A stretch of 64,000 nucleotides of DNA, taken from Tieghemostelium lacteum (taxonomy: Eukaryota > Evosea > Eumycetozoa > Dictyosteliales > Raperosteliaceae). The notes below the pieces were generated by a model. That model was not told where the DNA came from. It searched no databases and saw only the letters and a program-made list of their open reading frames with translations. The position numbers and the translations under genes were made by a program. Positions 44,959-56,891 of this stretch are shown one piece after another (within the stretch, counting starts at the first letter, position 1; each line of letters opens with the position of its first letter). The stretch spans positions 658,735-722,734 of the forward strand of contig LODT01000028.1 in NCBI GenBank assembly GCA_001606155.1, read 5' to 3'.

Positions 44959-47900
44959 TTATTTTAAAATAATATTTAATAATTGTTTAGAAAATTCTAA
45001 ATGATATTCACTTGGATTCATATGATCTAATGTACAAGGATTTGAAATGGAAATACCCATGAGACCTGGCACAATTAAAATTAGAATACCAGATTCGGAG
45101 AGTAGTGGAGTGATTGGTGTGTCTTTAAATAGATCAGTTAGAGCATTCTGAGGATGTTGACAATTCTTTAGAATTTCGTTTGTCTTACTGATAACTTGGG
45201 GTGATGCAATAGAAAGTTGCTGACTAACTGGACATATACCTTCACCGGCTAGGGCTGCTGTCAACAATGAAATTTGTTTACTATTTAATTGAATGGAATT
45301 CAATTGATAAAAGAAATCTAAAATATCTTCGGGTTTGTTGATAAGTGACTGTTTTTTTAAGAGATGTGCAGTAATTACTTCTTCAGATGGATCGGATTTC
45401 TGTGAGATATAACAAACCATATCACAACTGATATTGGAATGAACAAAATGTTGAATGGTTTGAAGGAATTGTGAGAGTCTTTGCATGGATGATGAATATT
45501 TAGTAGCATAGAGATGTGCAGCTACTAATTGCCCACCGAGACTAAAAGGATTATCACCTTTTTTATCTTGCTTTTCTAATGATTCACCAATAGATTTTGA
45601 TACCTCTTCAATACCTAGTTCCTGACAGAGTATAGTATACAAGAATGGATAGATACATTGGAACATTGGTATTGGATGATCATTCATTGTGTCATTGTTA
45701 CCCCAGAATTGACCATCAACAGAACAAACTGCAACTGAAAAGAATGATTTAACCAATCCAGGATATCTATGTTTAAAGTTATTGCTTATTTCTTGATGAT
45801 CCTTTTCGGTAAATGATTGATCAACCTGGTCACAAATCTTCGATATCTCTAAACAAACATCATTAAATGAATCTAATGTTATAGATAATTGTTTTTCACC
45901 ATTAGATAATGATGATAGTGGTGCTAATGGTGGTGGTGGACTAATTGGATTGATTTCTTGTTGTTGCATCAGTGGTGATGTTGATTTCTTAATAGTTGGA
46001 GGAGAAGAATTGGGTTGAGATTGTGCAGATTCTGGTGTTGTTGAATTTGATTGTTGTTGTGATCTTGGTACAAGTTTAGGTTTAATTGGTGGTGGTGATG
46101 AAACTGGTGGACTTGAAACTCCAGTTGGTGATAATGTATCAGCACTACTGTTTGTTGTAGATGGCTGTTGTTGTGTTGGTGGAGCTTCTTTTTTCAATCT
46201 TTGAGGTGGTGGTTTGGCAGGTGCTTTTTGAATTGGTTGTTGAGTTTGTGTTGTATCTGTTGTTTTTTCTGATTCTGCTTTTTGTGATTGTCTAGATAAT
46301 TTTTCAGCCAATTCGTTTGTTGGTTGATCAGATTGGTTGCTAATAGGTTGTTCTTTTGGTGGTACAGTTTTTAGAGGTTTTCTAACTGGTTCAGGTGATT
46401 GTCCCTCACTTGATTTAACAGTATTTGTAATTGGTGGTGATGTAGATGTAGTAGTAGATACAGGTGTAATGGAATTAGATGAATCTGATAATGGTGGTAA
46501 ATTTGCTCTGGGTTTTGGTATTGGTTTCTTTAATATTGGTCCTTTTGGTGGAGTTGGTGCTGTTGTAGATGGGGTTTCAGTTGATTCTACAACAGTAGAT
46601 GGTGTTTCTGTAGTTGGTTGAGTTGGTTTCAATGAAGCCTTTGGTGGTACAGGTTTCATGGTTGGTGGTGGAACAGAACCTGAACCTGATAAACCTGATA
46701 GAGGTTGTGAAGAAGTCTCAGCTAAAACAGTATTATCAGCAGAAGTATTCATTGGTGTTCTCTTTGGTGGTGGAGGTGGTTTAAAGCTTGGTAATTTAGG
46801 TGGCTGTTCTTGAGGTGGAGAGAAACTACCGCTGGATCCATTTAATGGATACCCAATTTCACCTGAATTTGATAATTTATTAGGTGAGGAATAAGATGCC
46901 TCATTAGATGTATCATCCTGATCATCATCAAAGTCCTCTTTTCTAAAGACACCAACCTGTGTACTGTGGAAAGATGATTTAATCTTTTCTCTTTCTTCTC
47001 TCTCTTCAGGAGACAAGAGATAACTTGCTCTGACTCTTGAAGGTGGTTTTCTACCTTTAGCACCTGGAGTTGGTCTTTTAATTTGTTCCAATTTTGGAGT
47101 ATCTTGTAGAGCTGTCAATTTTGAATCAATAACTTTTGGTGTGGATGGGGGTGATTTTACAGTAGATTTTTTCTCTTGAACTGGTTTTTCTTTTTCAACT
47201 TTTGTTTTTTCTGGTTTTTTGGTTTCTTCAGGAAGTTCTTCAACAAATGCATTGGAGAACCAACCTGATTGACCACTGGAATTTACACCTTGCCACCACC
47301 CAGAAGTATCCTTATTGATAATGGTTACAATCTCACCTTTTTTCAAAGATAATTCACCTTGTTCAGTAGTGGTAAAATCAAAAGTAGCTCTTGCTCTAGG
47401 TTTACCTGAATTTTTATCTTTATCCTTATCGGAATCTGATCCAATATGACTTGCAAATGATGCAACTGCTGTTATTTTCTTCATTAATGGATTTTTAAAA
47501 AGTGAGGTTTTCTCTTTTGGTTCTTTTTCTGGTTTACTTTCTTTTTCTTGTTTTACTGCTGGTTGACTTGTTTCTTTTGGCGTTGTAGGTTGTTGTACTT
47601 CTTTAACTACTGGTTGTGGAGTTGGTGCTTGAGTTTGTGTTGGTGGTTGTGGTTGTGTTGGGTTAAGTGGTGAATGTTGTGATGAATTTCTAGTTAATTG
47701 AACTCTGGGATTTCTAGTTTTTGTAGGTTCAACTTTTACAAATGAACCACTTCCACTACTAGTTAAATCAACTTCAGGTTCCTGTTGTTGCTGTTGCTGT
47801 TGTTTTAAAGATTCCTCAACATCTTGTGGTGATAAATTCTGAGTCTTTCTAATTAATAATTTGTTTTTTAATTCATCCATTCCTCCACCACCACCCATTA

Positions 47901-48619
47901 AATTTATACCCATGGGTGCTTTAGCTTTAGCTTCAACTGGTTGAGCAACAGCTATTGAATTACCACTACCATTTAAATCGTATTCTTTTGATGCCTCAAT
48001 ATCTAAATTTTAATAATATTCAAACTATTAGTAATCCAGTTTAGATTTGAAATTTGGATGATATGTGTTTATGCATACCTTCTGGTGGTTGATAATCTTG
48101 TGGAAACTCAACAACAAAATTTGAAGGAAATACACCACATAATGAAAGTTTTGAACCTTCCCACCAACCAGATTCATCTTTTGAAATTATAGTAATAATC
48201 TCATTGAGTTGTAGTGAAAGTTCCTCATCAGATGGTTGTGTAGGAATGTATTCAAATTGAACCATTGCTTTTGGTGATTCGTCTACAATCGATAGTAATT
48301 GTGTCCATTTTCCAGGTTGTGCCTTTTCAACAACTACCTGAACTATATTATCTTTAATTCCCCATTTTGAACCTTTAATATTTGAAAAAAAGGTACCCTA
48401 TTAATAGAAAGATATTAACAACCATGAATTATAAAATAAAATATCTAGATATTGAGATTTATAAAATAATTAACATACTTCACAATTATTTGCATAACCT
48501 TTAACACCTATTGATATCTTTGTACTTGTAATCTCTGAATTGATATCACCCTTGGTAATATTCACTGGAATCTTAAATGATATTACCACTGAAGAACTAT
48601 TTTGATGCCATTTATACAT
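44959..48619 (-). CDS. CS domain, two SH3 domains and a degenerate glutaminase domain in one protein
   Basis: Three exons (48479-48619, 48079-48397, 44959-48002) give 1167 residues. Residues 1-90 form a CS (p23/NudC-like) fold: MYKWHQNSSSVVISFKIPVN, then GVKGYANNCEGTFFS and SKWGIKDNIVQVVVEK. The first SH3 (about 92-150) has ALYDY-like MVQFEY and DESGWWEG; the second (about 358-415) has RATFDF and DTSGWWQG, ending SNAFVEELP. A Pro/Ser/Thr-rich region with many PPP and PxxP sites spans 430-890. The last ~265 residues align with glutaminase: FSVAVCSVDGQFWGNNDT, ILDFFYQLNSIQL, AALAGEGICPVSQQ and ILILIVPGLMGISISNP. The catalytic Ser-x-x-Lys of glutaminase is replaced (FQCIYP), so it is probably an inactive scaffold. 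Confidence 0.85.
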
Positions 48620-49282
48620 CTCTCCCTAATGTAAATATCCCTAACCTTTTTTTGTTTTGAATTTATATTAATATTGGTTGTTACTATAGGTCTGCTACTG
48701 CTATTGTTGATGGTTTGCTGTGCTTATTACTGTAAAAAAAACATATGAAGGAGTAGAAGAAGTGAAAAAAAAAAAACGAAAACTAATATATTTAGAAGAC
48801 TAACTATCAGTTTGATTTAATAAACAATAAAAAAATAAAATTGAAATAAATATATCAAAACACTACCCCTTCCTCTAAAGAATGAAATTTTTAAAATATC
48901 TTTTTAATAATGGTGTGTGTTGTTATTGTTTGAATATAGAAATTGTTTTTGACAAATCTGTAGTGGGTTAATGGTAGTGAAGTGTGGGTAGATAAAAGAG
49001 TAAAAACTATTACTAACAGAATTATGAGATTTTGTATTTGAAGATCTCACCTTTATGTTTGGAATATATTTCTAAATAAGATCAGGAAAATATGATGGAA
49101 ATAAATATTAAAAAAAAAAAAAAAAAAAAAATACCAAATTTTCACTGATGAGGATATTTGATCACGATTTCAGATTTTTATTGGGTTTTTTTAGGTTTAA
49201 CACACATCCATGGGATATTTTAAACATGATATTTTATTATTATATATATATTACAATGATTAATCTTTATTTGTATGTTTTT
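48620..49282 (-). other. intergenic region between tandem minus-strand genes
   Basis: Contains A and T runs and the probable promoter of the CS-SH3 gene. An A run of about 20 lies at 49111-49130. No open frame of note. Confidence 0.5.
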
Positions 49283-50716
49283 TTACTTTAAGATTAGTGT
49301 ACAAGCACCTTGAGAAGGTGAGGTTACAAAGAAATAAGATGATCTATCTTTTGGTAGATTTGGTAGTTTACTATAATAGATTTGGTAGACTTTTTCTAGA
49401 AATTGTGGTACTTGATCTGTGGGTACCATGGAAATTGTACATCCACCCCACCCAGCACCACATAGTCTACTTGATAATGCACCAGATTGCTTGCATATAG
49501 AGGTAAGTTGATCTAATTCCGGACAACTACATTCAAATAGTTGAGCACAAGATTGATGTGAATCATTCATTAGATTACCTAGTTCTTGGACTGATAGTTT
49601 ACCAGGTGATTTACATTTTTCTGCAAATTGATAGACTCTAGATGACTCTGAATAGACATGTTTGGCTCTGGAATAGAGTTTAAAGGTGTCAGCAGAGACC
49701 TTAACACCACTGGGGAAATATTTCTTTTCTAGTTGGTCTATGGTGAGACCTAGAATCTCTGCAATATTTGATTTGGTATATGGCTCCTTTTGAAGATGAG
49801 TTTCAACTTTAACCAAAAGTTCATCTAGTTTTAAATTGGATTGCACTTGAACATCATGTAGTTTTCTGATGTGTTCCCAAGTCAAACCCATATAGAATGC
49901 CAATAAAACAGCTGCTAGACGACACTCAACAACTCTGAGATTGTAGTATATTCCACCTGTTACAATCTTATTAGACTCTACTAACGAGTTTCCAATGACA
50001 AATGAAACTGATTTGGGTAATTGTACTGAATGAGTTTTCAAAGTTGGCAGAAACTCAATAAGAGTTGCACTATTTGGTTGTGCAAGGAAAGAAATGGTTT
50101 GGTCCATACCACCACCCTCAATACCTACAAATCTCTCTGATCTAACTGCAATCTGAGCCAACTCCTCTTTTGTGAAATTCAGTTGATTCATTTGTGCAAG
50201 TGCTAAAGTACTGACACAAACCAGTGCGGAGCTACTTGATACACCTGCACCTAAAGGTACATTACCACTGAATAACATGCAAAGTCCTCGAGGTTTTTGT
50301 GTGGTTGTAGTAAGGTACTGTTGTATACCTTTCCAAGCTGCTAAAACATAATTAGACCACCGATGACAATTCAAATTGATATCAATATAGTCAAGAGTGC
50401 CTACAGTCAATGGTGGGTATTGTGGATCTACATTTGCAATCTTAATACTTTCCAAACTTGGATCACTATAAACAGCAATAATACAATCTTGTTCCAATGC
50501 AAATGGTAATACAGGATAGCCAGAGTAATCTACATGCTCACCAATAAGATTCACTCTGCCAGGTGCCCTAAAATAGTGAGTAGGTGTATCACCATTATAA
50601 ATTTCTCTAAATTTTGACTCTAACTCTTTATATCTATTTTGTGAACTTTCATCATCTTTATATATTTCATTAATTGATTCAATAATAGGTGGTTCATGGG
50701 GATTATATAAATCCAT
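49283..50716 (-). CDS. galK: galactokinase / N-acetylgalactosamine kinase (GHMP family)
   Basis: A single exon gives 477 residues. All three GHMP signatures are visible: the galactokinase signature YFRAPGRVNLIGEHVDYSGY, the ATP-binding loop PLGAGVSSSSALV, and the C-terminal RLCGAGWGGCTISMVP. GIEGGGMDQTISFLAQP carries the catalytic Asp and, with the overall length, is closer to animal GALK2 (GalNAc kinase) than to bacterial GalK. It phosphorylates C1 of galactose or N-acetylgalactosamine for the Leloir pathway or salvage; which sugar is preferred cannot be told from the sequence. It diverges from mcm4 with 485 bp between. Confidence 0.94.
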   Translation of the reverse strand: MDLYNPHEPPIIESINEIYKDDESSQNRYKELESKFREIYNGDTPTHYFRAPGRVNLIGEHVDYSGYPVLPFALEQDCIIAVYSDPSLESIKIANVDPQYPPLTVGTLDYIDINLNCHRWSNYVLAAWKGIQQYLTTTTQKPRGLCMLFSGNVPLGAGVSSSSALVCVSTLALAQMNQLNFTKEELAQIAVRSERFVGIEGGGMDQTISFLAQPNSATLIEFLPTLKTHSVQLPKSVSFVIGNSLVESNKIVTGGIYYNLRVVECRLAAVLLAFYMGLTWEHIRKLHDVQVQSNLKLDELLVKVETHLQKEPYTKSNIAEILGLTIDQLEKKYFPSGVKVSADTFKLYSRAKHVYSESSRVYQFAEKCKSPGKLSVQELGNLMNDSHQSCAQLFECSCPELDQLTSICKQSGALSSRLCGAGWGGCTISMVPTDQVPQFLEKVYQIYYSKLPNLPKDRSSYFFVTSPSQGACTLILK

Positions 50717-51201
50717 TATATATAAATATAACGAATGAGTGTATGTAATGTCAGTTTACAATACAAAAAAAAATAAAATTGAATAAAAATGAAAATATCC
50801 CCCACCTTGAAAACCAATGAAAATACAGATATTTATTTAAAAATTTCCCAAGGTTAGTGTTAATATATAATATTAACTTATATATCTTAAGAAGGTTAAA
50901 TTGTAAATACTTTTATACAACCAAAAAAACCTTTTATAGCTTAGTATTAGCTCCATCACTAAACAATATGATAATATTGAATCCTTAGCTTCTAAAGGTA
51001 ATTATTATATTTATTTTTAAAATCATTATAAACATAAGCTCACTTTAATTCAAAAAATAATGATAATATTGAGTTCGTTTTAAGTAATTTGTAGTTTTAA
51101 ATTTATAAATATATATTTATTAAAATAATTTACAAGCCCGCCTTTTTTTTTTTGTTTTTTCAGATTTTGTAATAAAGTGTATAGTTTAGTTAGCGACAGT
51201 A
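50717..51201. promoter_or_regulatory. divergent promoter region of galK and mcm4
   Basis: AT-rich DNA between two divergent start codons. An E2F- or MCB-like element for the replication gene might be expected; the only GC-rich word is GCCCGCC at 51137, close to the mcm4 start, which fits half of an E2F-type site. This is a suggestion only. Confidence 0.3.
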
Positions 51202-51553
51202 ATGTCAGAGAATAATAAGCAATCTAGAGAGGATTTTATTAAATCTCTAAGAGAAAATAATAAAAAAGAAAATGATATAAAGAGAAAACTACCAAAAGTA
51301 AAAGAAGAGGTAATTGAAGATGAAGATGTTGAAATGAAACCAAAAGTTGAACCAATGAGTGATAATGATGATAACTATGAAGATAATGATAAATCTAATA
51401 AGTTTGAAGATTTATTTAAAGATGCAGTTGAACAAAATCAAAAACAAGAAAAGAAAGCAGATATATTCTTTTTGGGTACCAATATCAATGTTAATGATGT
51501 TTTAACAAGATTTAGAGATTTTATAAATAATTTTAAATTAAATGTACCAATTA

Positions 51554-51592
<39 letters not shown>

Positions 51593-53763
51593 TAGAAACT
51601 GAAGATAGATATGTGTATTTGGAAATGTTAGATCAATGTTTTAAAAGTAAAAAGAATCAATGTAATATCAATTTTAAGAATTTACAAAAATTTGATAAAA
51701 CACTTTATCATCAATGGATAAGGTATCCAAATGAAATGATACCTATTCTAGATCAGAAAATTAATGAAATCTATAGAGAAAGATTTAACATTCCTGAAGA
51801 TGAAGATTATAAAAGATTAGAATTAAGACCATTTAATATTGGTAAACTTACACCAATGAGATTTTTAAATCCATCTGGTATGTTGATATTCAAACTTTAT
51901 TTATTGTAAAAAGAATATCTATTAATATTAATAATTTTTTTTTGATGAAAAATATATTTAGATATTGATCAAATTATATCAATTAGAGGATTAATTATTA
52001 GAACTAGTTCAATTATACCAGATTTAAAACAAGGATTTTTTCAATGTGCAGTTTGTGAGTTTTCACAAGTTGTTGATTTGATTAAGGGGAAGATATCAGA
52101 ACCTAGTCAATGTGAGAATTGTAGATCTAAATTCTCAATGACAATGACTCATAATAGATGTACATTTGGTGATAAACAATATATAAAATTACAAGAGACT
52201 CCAGATGCCATTCCAGAAGGTGAGACACCACACACAGTAGCTCTATTTACATTTGATGATTTGATTGATATTACTAAACCTGGTGATCGTGTTGAGATTA
52301 CTGGTGTGTTTAAAGCTAATCCTATGCGTGCTTCTGGTAGTAACAAGTCATTAAGATCAATCTACAAGACTTATATTGATGTTTTGCATATAAAGAGAAC
52401 TGATAAACATGGTGTCTCTGTAGATGATGAAAATGGATCAGCACAAGAGATGGATAATATGGATTATGATAGTGAGGAATTTGAAGTCTCCAAAGAAAAG
52501 GAAAGAGAAATTCTAGAACTTTCAAAGAGACCTGATATCTATGATTTGGTAACAAAATCACTGGCACCTAGTATTTGGGAATTAGAAGATGTTAAAAAGG
52601 GTATACTCTGTCAGTTATTTGGAGGTAGTCATAAAGCATTTGAAGAAGGTGGTGGTGGGGGTAGATTTAGAGGTGATATTAATATTTTATTATGTGGTGA
52701 TCCTGGTACTAGTAAATCTCAACTGTTGTCATTTGTACACAAAATTGCACCTAGAGGTATTTATACCAGTGGAAAAGGTTCTTCGGCAGTTGGTTTAACA
52801 GCCTATGTTACAAAGGATCCTGATACTAAAGAATCAGTTTTGGAATCTGGTGCTTTGGTGCTCTCTGATAAGGGTGTATGTTGTATAGATGAATTTGATA
52901 AAATGTCAGATCAAACTCGTTCTATATTGCATGAAGTTATGGAACAACAAACTGTTTCAGTAGCCAAAGCTGGTATTATATGTAGTTTGAATGCACGTAC
53001 ATCTATATTGGCATCTGCAAATCCTAAAGAGTCACGTTATAATCCAAATATTTCAGTTGTTGAAAATATTCAATTACCACCAACACTATTATCCAGATTT
53101 GATTTAATCTATTTGATCTTGGATAAACCTAATGAAAAATCAGATAGAATGTTATCAAGACATTTGGTGTCATTGTATTGGGAGGTACCACAAGCTCCTT
53201 ATTTTACATTACCAAAGGATCTATTGAGTTCCTATATTACCTATGCCAGAAAGAATATAAATCCTGTAATTTCTGATGAGAGTGTAAGTAGATTGGTAAA
53301 TGGATATCTAGATATGAGAGCACTTGGTGGTGGTAAAACAACCATTTCTGCTACACCCAGACAACTGGAATCACTCATTCGTCTATCGGAAGCTCATGCT
53401 AGAATTCGTTTTTCAAAAGTTGTAGAACCACTTGATGTAGAAGAAGCAATTCGTTTAGTTAAAGCTGCACTTCAACAAGTTGCAATTGATCATAAAACTG
53501 GTAAAATTGATATGGATCTTATCACAACTGGACGTTCTTCAACCTCCAGAGAGCTAATTAGTAAAATTAAAAAAGAAATCGAAGAATTTCTCGACACTTC
53601 CAAAGAATTTACCATTGATAGTATTTCAAAACATTTAAGTCAAAAGATAAAACAATTATTACCAGCTGATGAATTTAAAGAGTCTTTACGTCAATTAGAA
53701 TATGAAAATTTAATTAAAAATCAAGGTGGTGGTTTAAATACCTTATTTATTCGTGTTAAATAA
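51202..53763 (+). CDS. mcm4: DNA replication licensing factor MCM4
   Basis: Two exons, 51202-51877 and 51962-53763, are joined in phase 1 to give 825 residues. The N-terminus is acidic and Ser/Lys-rich, as in other MCM4 proteins, with an Asn run at about 120. The zinc-binding part has FFQCAVC and CENCRSKF. The AAA+ core shows Walker A GDPGTSKSQLL, Walker B VCCIDEFDKM and the arginine finger LLSRFDLIY. MCM4-like features include FLGTNINVNDVLTRF and RPFNIGKLTPMRFLNPSDID across the junction. It is one of six subunits of the replicative helicase ring, loaded at origins in G1. A winged-helix end closes the protein. It converges on the SET gene with 46 bp between stops. Confidence 0.96.
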
Positions 53764-53809
53764 AGTTAAATAATTTAAGATTAGTTATAATAGTTTTGTT
53801 TTTTTACAT

Positions 53810-55192
53810 TTATCTATAAATATCAATTGATTTATTTAAAATTCTTTTTTCAATAAATTTAAATTGTAAAGATTGATATTGGTGTAATTTTGATTTTTGT
53901 GGTTGTAGATTTGTAATTTGAGTTTGCATTTCTTCTAAAGTGGTAGAAGAAGAATGATCTCTTTGTTTTAAAATTTTTAATATTATATCTTTGGTTAAAG
54001 GTGATTGTGATAAGATATCATCTTGTTGTAATTTTTCAAAATATTTATATAATTGTGATTTTGGTAATGTTGATAATTGTTTAAATCTATCAGCATCCAA
54101 ACAACATATACCAATAGATAGTACTAAAGCATCATCAACATTTCCATTAATATCAATATGATGATCATCTCTAGAATCAATATCAAATAAATTGGAATAG
54201 AATGATAATCTCTGTTGAAGAAGGGATAAATCTTTAATGCTTTCCATTATGATTTTATCAATTTCTTGACGTGACAAGTAAATTTTGTCACATGGATTAT
54301 CCATTTCTACAAATCCATATTTACTTAATAACATTGTATTATCATGATCACCGTAGGTATTGAAAACCTCTGTTTGTGATTTACATGATTTTACAATTTT
54401 AATAAATAGATTTTCTTGATTTTCACTAGATTTTCCAAAGAGTTTACTAAATTCTTCGTCATCTGAATTATCATTGTCGTCATGTAATATATCAGAATTT
54501 GATTTTTTTAGTTTTCTATGTGCACAAGTATAAAATGAACCACATTTTTTACAAACATCACCATTGGATTCGATATGAACATTTTCACGAAGAGTACGAT
54601 GATTAAAGATATCAGCAAGAGGTACCATAGAATCACCATGATAACTATCAACATTAAAAGCTCTTGATGAAACCAAAGAAGTTGCAATCAAATATTCTCT
54701 ATAGGAAAATGATTCCCCACTGAAAATATCTGAATGTTTTGGGATTAATAAATCTCTAATATTATCATTATAGAGACATTCTAATTGTTCTTTATCTCTT
54801 TTTAATATATCTTCCATTGATGTTCCATTAAATAGTGATTGATCTTCAAGACTCCACATTACAGGTAAATCAACACCTTCCACAGGCAATGATTGAATAT
54901 ACCCATACCATTTAGATTTTATACCAATTGATTTTTCATACATTAATGATATAACTGTACCTATTGAACCTTTAATTTTATATTGTTCCAATAGATTAGA
55001 TATAGCAGTAGTATGAATGGAAAGTATTGAATTTTTTGGTATCATTGCTACAGTTTTATTTAATTCTAAATTTACTAAACTCTTAACTCCCATTCCTTCA
55101 ACACATGTTTTATCATCACTATAAATTTCAATTAATCTTTCATTTATTATAATATTATTATCTTTTAACCAATTTTTAATATTATTAATCAT
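53810..55192 (-). CDS. SET-domain protein lysine methyltransferase (SETD6/RKM4-like)
   Basis: A single exon gives 460 residues from the ATG at 55192 (MINNIKNWL); the longer open frame would need a TTG start. The pattern is that of the split-SET, Rubisco-LSMT-like family: GMGVKSLVNLELNKTVAMIP at the start of SET, WYGYIQSLP, then the substrate and cofactor motif SRAFNVDSYHGDSMVPLADIFNH given here by its core MVPLADIFNH, and after a disordered acidic insert (about 240-265) the VFNTYGDHDN motif, which is the usual EVFNTYG of SETD6. An extra CKKCGSFYTCAHRK cysteine cluster after the NH motif could bind zinc. Targets of this family are mostly ribosomal and nuclear proteins; the target here is unknown. 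Confidence 0.88.
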   Translation of the reverse strand: MINNIKNWLKDNNIIINERLIEIYSDDKTCVEGMGVKSLVNLELNKTVAMIPKNSILSIHTTAISNLLEQYKIKGSIGTVISLMYEKSIGIKSKWYGYIQSLPVEGVDLPVMWSLEDQSLFNGTSMEDILKRDKEQLECLYNDNIRDLLIPKHSDIFSGESFSYREYLIATSLVSSRAFNVDSYHGDSMVPLADIFNHRTLRENVHIESNGDVCKKCGSFYTCAHRKLKKSNSDILHDDNDNSDDEEFSKLFGKSSENQENLFIKIVKSCKSQTEVFNTYGDHDNTMLLSKYGFVEMDNPCDKIYLSRQEIDKIIMESIKDLSLLQQRLSFYSNLFDIDSRDDHHIDINGNVDDALVLSIGICCLDADRFKQLSTLPKSQLYKYFEKLQQDDILSQSPLTKDIILKILKQRDHSSSTTLEEMQTQITNLQPQKSKLHQYQSLQFKFIEKRILNKSIDIYR

Positions 55193-55689
55193 TATAAATT
55201 CGGTCGTTTTTTGATTGATCAAAAGAAAAATTTTTTTTTTTTATTTTTTAGCTAAAACTCCTTTGGAAAGGAGTAAATTCAAAAATTAACAAATTAGATA
55301 TGTTATTTGGGAATTTTAGAGATATAATGTAATTATAACAATACACTATTACCACGTCAATCCCCAAAAAAATTTTTTAAAAAATGCCATATTGAACTTT
55401 GAATTTTACAATTTTTTAAAGAATTTTATGGGAAAAACTTAAATTTTTAGTGTTAGTAACAATAATCATTGTGAGTAAATATTAAATTGTCAAGTTTTAA
55501 TTAATCAAATAAATTTCTCAATTTCTTTAATTCCTAAAAAACTATAGTTATAACTTTTAAAAAAAATTTTTTAATTTAGAAATGTTAATTTAAAACAAAT
55601 AATAATAGACAGCAAAAATTAAAATTCTTTATATGATAAAATATAGTCAAAATTAATAATAAGAAGAAAAAGAAGAGGAAGAAAGAAAT
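55193..55689. other. AT-rich intergenic region
   Basis: Between divergent genes at the border of the housekeeping block and the accessory cluster. Long A and T runs; the last 40 bases before the next ATG are purine-rich. No open frame. Confidence 0.5.
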
Positions 55690-56070
55690 ATGGAAATTTA
55701 TGGTTTAGTTTATCAATTTTCAGGATCTCGTGGTAAAGATAAATATAGAATTTGTTTAAATTCATTTCAAGGATCAGAATTCAATAGTGTGAGTTATGAT
55801 GAAATTCATAAAGATAAGATTTTAGATTTTTTACCATTGGGTATTACTGATAAATCGCTAGAGGAAACCTTTGATATATGCCACTCTGTATCGGAAAATT
55901 ATGATTTTTCACAAGACTCTGATAGACAAATGTGGTGTCAAATCATTCGAGATCAAATGAATGTTAGAAATACAATTCAATCCAATCAAGCAATAATATA
56001 CCTTTTAAAAATTTGTAAATACAATCAATCAATAACACCAAAATTTAATAAAGCTTGTGCAATTCAGTAA
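55690..56070 (+). CDS. tandem family member 1, CaaX-like C-terminus
   Basis: A 126-residue protein, the shortest of three tandem relatives (see 56892 and 57695). Shared features are the opening YGLVYQFSGS, the ILDFLPLGITDKSLEETFDI block and the closing RQMWCQIIRDQM. It lacks the N-terminal ~45 residues of member 3. It ends KACAIQ, a CaaX-like box that would favour farnesylation. The aligned cysteine of member 3's NCQTWC is missing here (RQMWC). No function is known to me. Confidence 0.7.
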   Translation: MEIYGLVYQFSGSRGKDKYRICLNSFQGSEFNSVSYDEIHKDKILDFLPLGITDKSLEETFDICHSVSENYDFSQDSDRQMWCQIIRDQMNVRNTIQSNQAIIYLLKICKYNQSITPKFNKACAIQ

Positions 56071-56891
56071 ATTTCACAAAATTTAAACATATCAAGTGAT
56101 TGAAAGTACCAGAATATACTTAATTTAAACCAAAACACTTTTAACACCTAAAGACGAATTTTTGGATTTTATGACGACATTCTATCCCAAAATTGGAAGG
56201 GTCGACTTGAACTTCAAATATGCTTTGTTTGTGTCGATTTAAAAACTATGTTATGCAGCATCAAAAAAAACTAATTCTTGGAGGCATTCGACAAGTTTGT
56301 TGGTAACGATACCAAGCTACGTTCATATTACCTAATATGAGAGTAAAAAAATCAAATATCTAACCTAGTCAATGAAAATCCATACTTTTCAGTCCTAATA
56401 GGAATGTGATCTATTAGTGAAAATAGCTTGTTAAGTTGTCTTCTTTAAACATTTCCAAATATAAAGAACCAAATGACAGGGAAAGACGCATCCATTTATC
56501 TTTTTTGATGACCAGATTATCTTGTTTAATAGCCCACAACATAAAGGTAAATAGAACCCAGAGCTTTCGGAGATTTGACAGCTTCTCATTCAGTTAAATC
56601 TTGAGTATTGATATTGAGATTCTTTTGATATTTACTAATGAATTTCATACCAGTAAAATTTATATATTGACTATACCATCATTTTTATGTGAATTAGTCA
56701 CTAAAATATAGCATAGGTTTTAGATCATTATGATTGTATCATAAATATCAATAACCTGTAAAATTTGGTGAAATTCATAAAATCAAAAAAATAAAATTAA
56801 AAAAAAAATTTTTTTTTGTGATTCACTCTTTTTAAATTAAAAGTAGTCACACAAAGAACAAAATTAAAATCTTCAGATAAATAACATAACA
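56071..56891 (+). other. non-coding spacer of unusually mixed composition
   Basis: The stretch 56140-56600 is clearly less A+T-rich than other spacers here and carries words such as GGGTCGACTTG and GGTAACGATACC. It has many stops in all frames. It looks like a decayed gene or mobile-element remnant that I cannot name. Confidence 0.4.
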
